Below, piece by piece: positions 11,284 through 24,000 of a stretch of DNA of 64,000 nt. Within the stretch, counting starts at the first letter, position 1. Every line of letters begins with the position of its first letter. The notes under the pieces are model-generated. The model saw nothing but the letters and a program-made list of their open reading frames with translations. It had not been told where the DNA came from and ran no database searches. Source of the DNA: Anoplolepis gracilipes (lineage: Eukaryota; Arthropoda; Insecta; Hymenoptera; Formicidae); assembly GCF_047496725.1 (NCBI RefSeq), contig NC_132978.1:3215501-3279500 (forward strand), written 5' to 3'. The position numbers and the translations under genes are program-made.

Positions 11284-11807
11284 ATCTCTTCTAATTAATA
11301 TTAATATAAATTTATACTATAATATAAGTTATAATGTTACACATGTTATGTATATTATATAATATTTTAAATTCTTTAATCTCATAATCATTGCGTTTGA
11401 TCGATATTATAGCGATAAAGGAAGGAGGCTAAAGTACAACTTTTTCAGAATTTTTCCATGCACGATTTCTCCCTTCGTTTCTCTTCTATCTTTTTGTGAG
11501 TTTGCGTTGCATTACGTGGTGCGATTGCGTCAAGGTGATATCGTCATCGAGCACGGTGTGAACAGAACACGACTTTAGCCTTTTCGCATCGGGGGACGCG
11601 AGAGCCGAGAGGTGCGTGTCTCGACATGGCTTGCCCATTAAGTGGACCCGCAAGTAATGCGCCATCAGATTAGATTCCCTTTCGTCCTCTCGTCTCGTTC
11701 CGTGCTAGCTGGAACAATGCACCGACACCAGCGATGCATCGTCTGTGACGCACTTCCTAAATCTGCGGTAGAATCAAGTATCAAAGTTATTTCCGGCATG
11801 AAAGAGA

Positions 11808-11811
<4 letters not shown>
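11279..11811. other. Noncoding stretch between microsatellites
   Basis: AT-rich to about 11400, then GC-richer. The open frame ending in the GA tract is a repeat artefact. I see nothing else in it. Confidence 0.4.

Positions 11812-11899
<88 letters not shown>
11812..11899. repeat. (GA)n microsatellite
   Basis: About 88 bases of GA dinucleotides, among the longest in the window. Translated, it gives Arg-Glu repeats that are not a real protein. Confidence 0.97.
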
Positions 11900-11901
<2 letters not shown>

Positions 11902-14900
11902 CTGGATAGAAAAATATTGGGAAAAGCATCAAATAACATTACAGCCTTAACATGTTTTAACCGCGATATATGTTAAACTACATTTTTTCAAATTGATGCA
12001 CTGTAATTAAGATGTACGCCGAGATTTATCAAAGATAAATAATAGAAGTAATAATAAATATAATTCAAATAATTTAAGTTACACAATATAAAATATAATA
12101 ATAAATTTAAATAATCTAAAATAATAAATTTAAGATATTAAAATAATATAATATAAATATAAAATAATAATGTTTGATTTAAGATTCCTGAGACTGTGAT
12201 GATTTTTCTCGTTACCGAAAGTTCCCGCAGATCACATTACCAAGATTTAAGCGCACGTGTGCGTAGCTTTTTTAATAATATTAATCAGGTCTACATGTCA
12301 TGCTACTTAAACACGATTGAGGTGAATTTACCAAAGCAAAAATTCGAAGGCCGAATCTATTACATAGTTTATGGTCCTTTGTTTCGAACACAACGTGATT
12401 TCGCAGAATAAAGGAAAGAGGTACGACCGTATCTTCCGTCTTATTTATTAACGTGTGTGACCATGTGTGAGACAGACTCTATCCCTCACGCCGTTGGCCT
12501 TTCGCGCTCGCAGCTGCATTAACCTTTCGCATCCAGCAGCATCTGCTAGTCGGATCGGCGCCAAATTAGTGACGCGACCGAGAACACCGAGTGTCGAGAT
12601 GTTGCGAATCTTACACACGACGGTGATCTTCGGGAAGAGGTTGCTGTACCTGGTTTAGAGATACCTTCTGGAAACCGCGGTGCACGCGATGACTCCCGTT
12701 GGCCGCATGTCAGCGTTATCTCTTCTACTCTTCCTCCTCATCTTTGCATGTTTTCGAATCGTCCTGTTGCATCGGGGGAGAGTCTCTTCGCCCTCGTTCC
12801 GCGTCTTTCGGCTAACGTATTAAATATATATCGACACGCGCGACAATCGTCGTTGAGATTCGCGCTCTCTCAGCCAACTACAAGGTTACGGATAACGAAC
12901 GAGATTTGCTTCTCTTTCTCTTTTTTAATGCATAAGTAAGTGCGGTGTGGTTTTCTAACTTTCAAAAATTTATTTTGCGCAAGTCTCAACTTCATTTTTA
13001 TCTCAGTTTACGCTAACGAGAGAGATATATATTATTTCTATATATATATATAAATATATTATGATATATGATTAAAACAACGCAAAACCGGTTAAGAAAC
13101 ATAATGTTGAAATATAGCTTTTAGTGATTTCATTATTATTTTTATATATGAATAAATATAATTATTTGTAAACAATAAATAATTATATTAATTAGTTTAT
13201 AAATGTATATATTGATACGGAACAAAGCTTTCATACTGTGTACGAAAGTAAAGTAAACAAAGGTTCGTTTCACGCTAGCAATTATAATCGCACTTTAAAT
13301 ATGTACCTACCACAAAATCGTGTGGCTAGTTAAAAAGAAATCTTGATTATAAATGTAACGAAAGCTTTACCCAATTTTAATCGCTAGAAATTCGTGCCAG
13401 CGCACAGAACTGCTAGAATAACTATAATCGTGGAGTGCTAACGATGCATTCGGGCCAATAATCCGCGCGGCGCGGCGGTCCCGCGAATTAATGCGTTTCG
13501 CAACGTGATTTTCCTTTTACGCGGTGCCGCACTCTCTCGCGCGCGGTAATTGATTACATTAAGATCGCAACAAAGTCGCGGCTTAATCGTAATTACCGCC
13601 TGTGCTGTGTGGCATCCTGGCTAACGGCTAATTGTCAAAGTAAATGTGCGTATGCTACATACATAAGAGCGCGCGCGCTACCCGGCAGCGATACATCCGA
13701 GAGCGGCGCGGCGTTTTCCCGGCTGACTCGCGAAATCACGAGCCGCTAACGAAATATGCTCGGAGCCGCTAACGAACCACGGTCTAATTAGGAAAAAAAT
13801 ACGAAGGAAACGCCGCGTGCATTTCTGTTGCTCGCCGCGGCAAAGAAAATGCTATCTGCAGCGTTTATATGCACGTGCAACAAAATCGCTGAACTATTCT
13901 CTGTTGGAGTTGTTAACTGAACAAAAGTATTAGCATTTGTCACGATTCGTTAATTTTGAATGTTAAATATTGGTACGTGGTACAGTTAATATTTAAATCA
14001 ACACGATATGATTAAATTCATTTTCTTAGGTGAGTTAATCAAAATTTGACGCGCGTTAACGCTATATTATTAGTGGTGATTCGTTTCCATCATATGATCG
14101 ATATATCGTCATGTAAAAAAATGAGGTCATAGAAAAAAAAGTAAAGAAGCAAAATAACTAATCCGATCAAATATATACATCATCGAAGTAAGATTCGAAC
14201 GAGTGCGCAGACTCGCAAGATTCATTTCAATCGTCTCGTATTAGAGTGATAACCAAACATTTAATTATACGTGAAAATTAAATACGATCTTAAAAAAAAA
14301 CGACTACTGAACAATCATTCGAGAATCATACGGTCGAGGAAGAAGATAAGCGTTATCGAGTAGGATTGAGTTTATAAACGGAAAAGAATTGAAATTAACA
14401 CGAATCATTCTCCCGTTATTCTGTATGGTGTCGGCTTCTCTCTTTTTGCCTTTCTCTTTTCATCTGAACGAAAAGAAAAAAAGAAAAAAAGAATTCTATC
14501 GGATCTCACGTGCGTTTGGACGCGTCGAGAAGCGGGAATCATGTTCCGCGGTCGTAACCATTATCACGTTGCCCCTCTTCGATAGGGTCGGTACCGAGGT
14601 CGCTGAAATAGCGACACGAAAGGGTCCCCGGCCTCCGATTTATGTGTGTATGTATGTGTGTACGCGCCACAGTAGAGAGAAAGGATCTCTACTCTTTCCA
14701 GGACTTCTGGCAGAAGCGTCGGGTTTACGTACGTGCAGAAACTCGTAATACGTGCGGCGCGAATGTGGGTGGACAAGCGAAGGAAGAAACAGACAGAGGA
14801 AAAGCGTGAGTGAAAAAGAGAGAGGCGATACAGGATGTTACAGACCATTTTTCATCTATAAAATTCTCAATTAATTTGAAAGTAAGGGACTCTGTTATTT

Positions 14901-15433
14901 TTTGCTCTACAAAGATAAGCTTAGAGAATAATACTCTATTTTTTGTTTAATTTTAGATAAGAAAATTTGTAATTAGTTTTTTTTTCAATTTTTAAAAACT
15001 ATAACATTTCAAATTTATTTTACGTTTTTAAATAACAGTAAAATTTATGTGTATATTTCTAATAATATATTCCTGCACGTAAATATATCAATTTTTTATA
15101 GCCCCGAATATTAACATTCAATTTAAACAAAATTAAAGCGAATGTTAGATAATAAAAAAATGTCGAGTATCCATACACTTTGAAGATAATACATAGAGAG
15201 ACAGAAGAAAGGTGACTATATTCTTTACTCTAAAAGACCCTGTATATGCAGGGTGAGAGAGACAGAAGCCAGCCAAAGTCGAGAGATCCACGTAGTTAGA
15301 TCGTATCAGAGGGTTGTCTCTGCTGCTATCGCCTGTGCTCGATGTGCTTACCGCTCTCTCGCACAGCCACTCCGTCTAGCTCGAAGGTATTTGATATTGA
15401 CTTCCCGAGGCTCGACTTTGAACTCCTGAAGCG
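11900..15433. other. Noncoding stretch with a CpG-rich patch at 13.4-13.9 kb
   Basis: I see no gene. Bases 13440-13860 are GC- and CpG-rich (for example CCGCGCGGCGCGGCGGTCCC) between AT-rich flanks and could be a regulatory or promoter-like island. No exon structure was found next to it. Confidence 0.4.
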
Positions 15434-15444
15434 GAGATAGAGAT

Positions 15445-15529
<85 letters not shown>
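15434..15529. repeat. (GA)n microsatellite
   Basis: About 96 bases of GA dinucleotides with a few GAAA and GATA interruptions. Confidence 0.97.
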
Positions 15530-16041
15530 CAAAGGCGCAAGCTGCATCACCCCCCTCACGTTACGTTTAATTAAAAAGCTTCGTACACGTGCGCGCTTGC
15601 GCGCTCTTATATATATATGTACACCGCGATATGTGTGTCGATAGTCGACGATACATGGTAAACTCCATGCCGTACAACTCCAAAGAGCATTTGCGAACAG
15701 AGTGCGTTAGAGAGAAAATAAAATCATTTACCCGTCGCGAAAGTTGTCGGCTCAAAGTGACGGACCTGTGTGTTTGCCATTGAGCTTTCGGGCTTACCTA
15801 TACGTACGGATTTTTCCTCTTTGTTCGTGTATTCAACCGAGCAATAGTCGACACGAAAATTTAAGATATTTATTGCTGAATAATAATTGATAAATTTTCG
15901 TTTAATCAAACGATTTAGTGTAACAAACTGACAGGGGGAAATCCTGAAGTAAGAAAGTTACTATAGTTCGTGCACACGAAACTGTCGAGTAACAACATCA
16001 AGAAGCACATTTTGGTGCATTCGGTAACATGATATAGCGAG

Positions 16042-16042
16042 G

Positions 16043-16104
<62 letters not shown>
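16042..16104. repeat. (TA)n microsatellite
   Basis: About 63 bases of TA dinucleotides. Confidence 0.97.
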
Positions 16105-16105
<1 letters not shown>

Positions 16106-16521
16106 TGTAATACGATATTAATTTTTCTTTTCTTCAACCGCGCGCGCAAAATTCCGGAAGGGCGAAAGAAGAGAGAGAGAAAGAGAGAGAGGAAAGGAAG
16201 CGTCGTGCTGCTTTATTTTCGCGCTTCGTCGTGGAAAACGCGAGGCTGGCAACAACATTTTCCAACGATAACAATTATCCACGAGAGACTTCATTACCCA
16301 TTCGCCGCGAGCGGCTTCTATTCTTTATTTATGGACAAGCTCATTATTTCTGTGCAAGTAAGCATATGAAAAATTCTCCCCTCGCGCCTTCCAGTCCTCT
16401 CTTTCCCTTCCCCTGCCTCTCCTCCTCGCCCCCGCCATTTGCTCGTTGCGGCTACCGACCCGTGCAACGACCGAGAGTCACGGTTTTATTAAATTAGTTG
16501 CCACGATGCGGGGACTCTCTC

Positions 16522-16563
<42 letters not shown>
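16522..16563. repeat. (CT)n microsatellite
   Basis: About 42 bases of CT dinucleotides. Confidence 0.95.
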
Positions 16564-16567
<4 letters not shown>

Positions 16568-18417
16568 CTCTTTTACCGCGTAATTTTGCTCCTCGCCCGA
16601 ACCATTCGCATGCCATTCGTCGATCCGTCGTAGCGCCGGATCGGAATTATTGCCGGGCGACTCGACACGACAATCCTGCATCGATCATTCGGCGGCGATA
16701 CATATCGGTCCGTAGCGTGGGAACATGCGAGCATGTAAATATACATATAACATATGCGTCTTAAATATAATAAATCAAGGGTGGATCAACGATAATTAAA
16801 ATTCTTTATACACTAATATATTTGATATAATTTTATATATATTTTATATCTCTGTACAACGGGCAAAAATATATTTTTACAGATGCATTCTTCTTGAAAA
16901 GATGCGATTAACGTACGTGTTGAACGTTTACGCGAACTTGCGTTTTTTTATAAAGATAACATATGGAGATATACAAGCATATTTTGTTCATTAAGCGCAT
17001 TATCGGTTCAGCAACTAAGCAACGCGATCGCAGGGAATGATTCGGACCGTATAAACGACCGGTAAATATTCATGTCGACGCTGCGTCCGTGATGTTATGC
17101 AGATGAGAGCGGACGGGCGTGTACATGTGTTATGCTCGTCGACGCGGAGCATTTTTCCACGGAGAAGGCGCAGTGTCATCTTTCTATCTATCATCAAACA
17201 TCGCGACACGCGCAAGTATCTCTGTCCCGAACAGTACGCGAGGATTCGTAGTCTCTTGAGCTCTAGAGACCGTGAAAACGCAAAATTCACCGTTCACAGT
17301 AGTAGGTAGGTAAATAGATATCATGATGAGATGATGATGCGATGCGTATCCAGTGTAATTTTGTACCCTCGTAACGCGCGACATGTGACCTACATTTCTT
17401 AGAAAAATATGAGCAAGCTTCTCTTAACGCATTTTGGAATGGCAAAGTTATGCTTATTCGTATTGATGTAAGATTAATTTTTTTAATAATACAAAGAGTA
17501 AAAATTAAATACAATAGTAATATAATTTATTATTTAATAATATAATTAATAAATAATAAATAAATTAATATTATTATTAAAGTAATAAATAAATTAATTA
17601 ATATTAATGTAACTAATTATCTGTTAATGCTATTTTTATTTTTGGCACCTTCAAATCGTATAAGTAAATTCAATTTCGTTTGTTAATAGGCAAAAATATT
17701 TTTAAAAAATCTGAAACATTTTATATACCTTGTTTGATCTTTTTAATAAGTAAATATTAGAATAATAAATTTGAAAAATAATTTAAATTATTATTGCAAC
17801 TATATAAAGATACATTTAACGGATATTAGAAATTGCACGGGAAAAAATAATCCATCAGTAAGTGAATTTTGTTTGACACAACTGATATTTTGAATAATAT
17901 ATAATTGATGTCCTTGGACTTGATTATTTCGCTTTGTCCTACTGATCTTCACGAATCATACTTCAGATTTCGTCGGCGTAGGTGTGCATCCAGATAAAGT
18001 TACGTTGGCGCAGGTGCGCGCGAAGGCATCCGACCGGGATCTTCGGGTGAGGGAGCGGTAGGGAAAGGATCGCTTAATTTTGCAGGAGCAAGAATCTGGT
18101 TGATGCGCCTCGCAAGAGAGAGAGAGAGAGAGACGAAAGACCTTTTCGCCTCTCTCGCCCGGCTCTCATTCCGCGTGCTGGTCTTTCTCGAGACTGTTCA
18201 TAATCCGTGCAAACAAAGTGAGCCAACAGGCCGGAGGGCTGGAAGGCAGAGGGATTGTAGAGGGGAGAGGGAGAGTGCGCGAGCGCGGGGCGACAGGTTT
18301 AAACAAGATTATCAAACGATTAAAAGAATTTCCACATTCCCCGACGTGCCTGGGATATCCTTTCCCCTCACTCTTTGTGCCGAGTACCCTCACGGCAATT
18401 TCGAGGAGGATTCTGGT
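16564..18417. other. Noncoding stretch
   Basis: GC-richer to about 17400, then strongly AT-rich (17500-17900), then GC-rich again. The frames around 18100-18600 are driven by GA repeats. I see no supportable gene. Confidence 0.4.
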
Positions 18418-18467
<50 letters not shown>

Positions 18468-18470
18468 TTG
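18418..18470. repeat. (GA)n microsatellite
   Basis: About 50 bases of GA dinucleotides within a purine-rich region; a shorter GA run lies at 18115-18133. Confidence 0.95.
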
Positions 18471-21015
18471 GGACGAAGAGGATTTTGCGCGAGCGAGGAA
18501 GGGAGGATGCAGAGAGCCCCGCGCGTGCGGGTGGAAGGCAGAGAGATGGAGATTAGCCCCGGGAGGCTCCTTTGTGCGGCAATGAAAACAGCTTGTCTCA
18601 AAGAACCGCGACGGATACATTTTTAATTACCTCAAATATCACTCGCCGCGCGGGGCTCGCCCAAGTTTCTTAATTAAATGTCATATTACGCCTTGAGGGT
18701 GCCTGCAAAGACTATCCGCCAACCTTTAACATCTGCTCTATCTGGTACCGATGCTCTTATTACGTATCATCCTCGAATATATGTTTTTTTAAGGACGGTA
18801 ACAATATTTACTTACATCTAAATTTATCAAGCAACACGTGCGGATAATATTTCATAATTTAATATTTGTAATTTAAAAAAAGCTGTATTTATATAAACCA
18901 TACATAATTTGTATTAGTGTTATTTTGTAATCAATACAGAAAGATGAAATTAATTATCGGTTCTATTAAATTATTACTTTTTATAATCAATATATAATAC
19001 AATACTCCATATCAGAATTAGTGGTTCTTTAAATCAAATTTTAAGAAACTTATTGTTTTAAATTTAAATCATGTTATGTGAAATTTTTAAAATTTAATTT
19101 AACTAAATTATTTATTTTATTTTTGAGTTAAACTATAGATTCCGATGATCCACCTTTTTATCTCATGTATTACCCAAATGTACATTGCGCTATCTACTGC
19201 ATTATTCAATAACTGGAATATATTCTATATAATATTCGCGTTCAAGTACATCTCTTTGGTCGTAAAATCATAGAAATGGGACTATTCAAGCAATTTTTCT
19301 TGCGCTATCGCGATGAAACGGACGTTGCTGAGAATTCTTGAGAATAGTGCGTATCGGTGACCGTGGGATTGTACAGTAATAGAATCGCAATATACACAGA
19401 ATGGTTAGATTTGCCGTTTTGATTTTCTCGAAACACAGTTGACAATAGAAGAAGATAGCGGAAAAAATTCAATGATAATGATTATTTGCTGCAATCTTAC
19501 TTTTTATTGAATAAATTTTTTTTTCTTCGTCAAATATTATTTTTATAACAATTAAAGAGAAAAGAAAAATATTTATAAAATAAAATTAAATATTTATTCT
19601 AAAATTCTATACATTGTACATAAAATATTTCTTTTGATTATCATGAGCTTTATAAAATATTTTTTAAATATGGGTTTAATATGTTAAATGAATGACTTAA
19701 CGTTTACCGGATTAAAATAGGTGGACTAGAATATTATAGCCTAGATCTCTGTGTGTATGATCGTTTTTCATTCGCGATCTAACCTGAATAATGTGCGTAT
19801 CTAACAAATCATCGTAATATCGATCATAAATGAGCATAAAATCTGTAGACTTATCTGCCAGCGATGATAATCAATTGGCAATAGATAGTTTCTCTTTTTT
19901 CTCGATTTCTGGTTAGAAATCGAATCAGAATGAATAAGGCTACAAGCAACGAAAAATAGGTTTATATTAACCAGAATAGGAAAAAGATACGTAAGATAAG
20001 GTAGGTATATATGAATATTTTTTACATACATGAGTGACAGCTTATTCATATAAGCAGGACAGATATTGCATATCTATGTCGAAACGCTCATACGTTTGTA
20101 TAAAATGTACCTAAAAAGCTATCTAAATATTTTATTCTAAAATGTCAATGACTTTATATCTATTTTATTCTAAAACTGAAACGAGCAGTATTGAGGAAAT
20201 AAACAACAGTCATAATAAAGTGATCGAAAAATAGGAATCATAATTTTGTTAGTTTTATAAAGTATTTATAAATTTAATACAGTTTTCTATATTGTTGATA
20301 TCATTAGGTTATACTGGGTTATACGGATTCTCTTTGAAAACTTTACATCACGAATGCCAATATTTGGCAGAGCAAATCTCGGCAAGTGAGAACAAACACG
20401 CAAGTTATTTTACGATTGTTTTCTATATGATATTAGGAACATTCTCTGGAAAAATCTGCAGATTTCTCGAATCTAAAATATATTTCATAGAATCTAGAAT
20501 ATCATTCTCGTGTTCGATCAAAGCAAAAAGAATAATTTTAAAATGCGATCTTCCGTTTTTTAGGTTTTATGTCAAATATAAATGTCTCATGTGCTTTAAA
20601 CATACGATAAAGAAAATTATTTGAACTTTATATTGTACATACATAAATGCAAATTTATAGTACGGATAGTTTTATTGAGCTGACGTGCCTCCGGAATGAC
20701 AAAGCTTGCGTTTACGTTTTTACCCCTTGTTCTTTATGCAAGGGATTGCACTCGCATTCAAAGATTCAGATGTGGCAGGTCAACGTCGAACATCTCGTCT
20801 CTCTCCGCGCAAATTCGAGTATAACGGCAAGGCAAATCCTATCTTCAAACAAGAGGTCGTTGTTTGCAGCTGGCCGCATACCTGGCCGAGTCCGCGCTAC
20901 TTCGAAATGCTAGAAACGACCTGTGTATGTAAGCCAGGGCAAACTAGCTGCAGCTAATTCGCTGCAACATCAAATATGAAAGCCCGCAATTATATAAAGC
21001 TAAGAGAAAACCAGC

Positions 21016-21020
<5 letters not shown>
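18471..21020. other. Noncoding stretch
   Basis: AT-rich sequence with short frames only. The frame at 20292-20624 begins at a TTG, has no recognisable domain and is not supported. Confidence 0.4.

Positions 21021-21074
<54 letters not shown>
21021..21074. repeat. (GA)n microsatellite
   Basis: About 54 bases of GA dinucleotides. Confidence 0.97.
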
Positions 21075-21077
<3 letters not shown>

Positions 21078-24000
21078 GGCAAGAGGACCTCTGATTTGTC
21101 GGAGAGAGAAATATAGTGTAAAGCGCAAATAACGTACATAAACTACACGTTTTCCGCGGTGCTTTGGTTAAGCAGCTTCGAAAGTTCGATTTCTAAATAC
21201 ACGCCTAATATGAATCCAAACGGAGAGACTGACTGCCGTGCTTGTTGATCCAGAGTGGTAAATTAATCCTTTCCCCGATATCTGTGCGCGCAAACATTTG
21301 CGAAATAGATGTTATTCAGCCTAATATCACGCTATTCTAAGATACCATGTGCTTGACGAGATGAAAAAATTATTTATTTCTTTATTAATTTAAGATGCAT
21401 AATGGAAATGTATCAACATAGGAAATATAAAACAAAACATTTCCTACGTTAATACATAATAAAATTATAAATATAAGAATAAATTTTTTTAGATTTATAT
21501 ATTTCCAATTTATTACAGGCTAATATCATATATAAAATTATTAGTCTATAAAAGATATCCATATATAGAAAGATAAATGCATACATCTCACAAATTTTAT
21601 TTATTTTTGTCATGCATAAAATTAATTTTATTTAATTTTATTTATACAATTACATAGATAATTATATTTTATTTATAAATATAAAAAAAAGTAAATGCAT
21701 TTGTATGTATGTGCCAAAAAATATCGCTACATCTCTACTCGCTCTCTAAAACTCTACATTTGAGAATTATAAAAGAGGAGAGCGAATGCTCTTGTATGAA
21801 GTATAGGACAAGGTATATAAATCGAGCACCATCGTTATGCCGTAATAATCAATACAGTCTCGCGATTGACGACCATGCAGCACGCACGTTTTACATGCAG
21901 GACGATTCGAGAAGGTGGCGTAACGCATACTTCGTATCCGTGGACATCAAGATTAACGGTCCAATATCTCTCTTTAAGGTACGACACAATCTGGCAGGGA
22001 AAGTCTGAGAACCAGGCAATCGCGCAATCGTACTAACACGTGGGCCTCTCCGAGATGAAACGCGATCATTCTTTGTCAGTACGACGTGTCGCAGTCACAC
22101 TGTGAACTACGTTTGATCGATGCGATTCCGCCTTTAGGCGAGTGGGTCCCGGATGGGGAGATAATGAAAACGATCCGTTATATCGTGTACATCGCGCACA
22201 TATCCGGCGCGACGGTACTTCCTGTTGATTTTAATAACTGCGAATTTCGAGCGATTCCGAGTTTGAAAACGGAAACAAGTGTGAATCGAAATATAAATAC
22301 TTCCCCGATATGTAATCTTACTATTTAAAAATTATAACATTTTTAATCTCTTTTGTGTTTTCTATATATGTATTATATAGATTTCAGTGTTTCTCTACAG
22401 AATAAGTTGAAAAAAAATCTTTCTTTTTAAATTACGATTCTGATTAATTTTTGAAGAGAATTTCTTTTAACACAGAATCAGATAGCATATAATATTTATG
22501 ATAAATATTTTTACTATTCATTTTTTCGAAATATATAAATATTTTATATACATCAAGAGAAAATATCATGAAATTATTTGACATATTATTAAAATATAGA
22601 TTAAATATTTTATATAATATTTATAGTAAATATTTATAATAAATCTTTATGATCAATCTAAGATTATAAAAATATTTATATAATATTTAAATAATTATTA
22701 TAAATATTTCATATATATTTTGTAAATATTATGTGCTGTGAAAGATTATAATTAAATATAAATAGAAACAATGATTTTATGCACTTTTTATATTTTATAT
22801 ATTGTCGATCGTTGAAAGGTTTCAAGCGCAGTAACAAATGGATTAAAAACATGCGAGAGAAAAGTAAAAGAGGTATGTACATCAAGCGATTGCATAATCA
22901 GCAACACGTAATTCACACGAGCGACAAAAGTCTTTCCATAAAAAGAAGTTGGAATGAATAATAAAAACAGTTTCCACATATTTTCCCGACGCACGCGCGT
23001 ACGACGCGTGCGTTTCGCGGTGAAACTCTTTTGTGCAATTCTTTGAGCGTGCATTGTTGATGACGACACGATGTTGCGGTGTAATTGCAACAACGGCTGC
23101 CTAGTCTATGCGATATATTACGCGTGACAGATCCATCGTAACGAGGCGATAAATAATGCGAATCTGCGTGTGCAGCTTATGAGCGACATCGAGACTTGCC
23201 AACGAATTTTTATATAACATAGAAATTACGTGCCTTCGATCTAGTTTTGCGCCAGAAATAAATCACACTTATCGTCATCGCGTTACGTTACGATATAAAC
23301 TCGCGTTCGTGTTCGCTATAACGCTTTCAACTATACAGTAGTTACTCACCTCATTTTTTAAAGGAAATTAGTTATTAGATTGAATATAAAAAAAATTCTT
23401 TTATAAATAATTTTTTTATTTTAAAATCAATAACTGTAATATTTTATATTATTAATTGCTTGATTTATCATCTGACAATCATATAAGAATCTATCCTATA
23501 GAAATGTTGTTCTTTTCTCATTTTATATTTGTGTAAAAGAAAATATTTTTTATGACGATAAATAATTACAAATTCTGTCATAAATTCTCACTTAATTCCT
23601 TTTATCACTGTGCCATTTAAGGAATGATAGACAGAAACATTTGGACAACGCGGCTGGCCATTCTATTCAACGAGCATTGTCAAAATGGTCGAAATTACAA
23701 TACGTTAAATGGAATTCCGTGCGCATCGAAACGCGGAAGGACAGACGGAAATACGATGGTTCAAAGCGACCGCGAAAGCCCGGGTATTCGTAGGGCACAC
23801 ATTCTTAGCTGCCACAATTCAAATATGTCAAATATCTCGTGGCGATGTGCGCGAAAGTAAAAATTAAGGGGGGAAAAAGTCCTCCGCGAGTGTTCCTCGG
23901 AGAAGGGACGACGCGAACTCTGGGGAAGTTTGATTAAAATATGTCGTGCGGTTTCCCATTTCGTGTCGTATCGCGCTTGTTGTTTCGTAATGAAATATCT

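Noticed and set aside
11642..11950. 102-codon plus-strand frame with Arg-Glu repeats
   Set aside because: Most of it is the (GA)n microsatellite translated; no domain or start context.
14185..14220. GATTCGAAC, resembling a tRNA T-arm in reverse
   Set aside because: No cloverleaf, acceptor stem or A box could be built around it on either strand.
15326..15559. Ser-Leu repeat frame on the minus strand
   Set aside because: Microsatellite artefact of the (GA)n run at 15434-15529.
18100..18585. 161-codon plus-strand frame
   Set aside because: Arg/Glu-rich because of GA repeats at 18115-18133 and 18418-18470.
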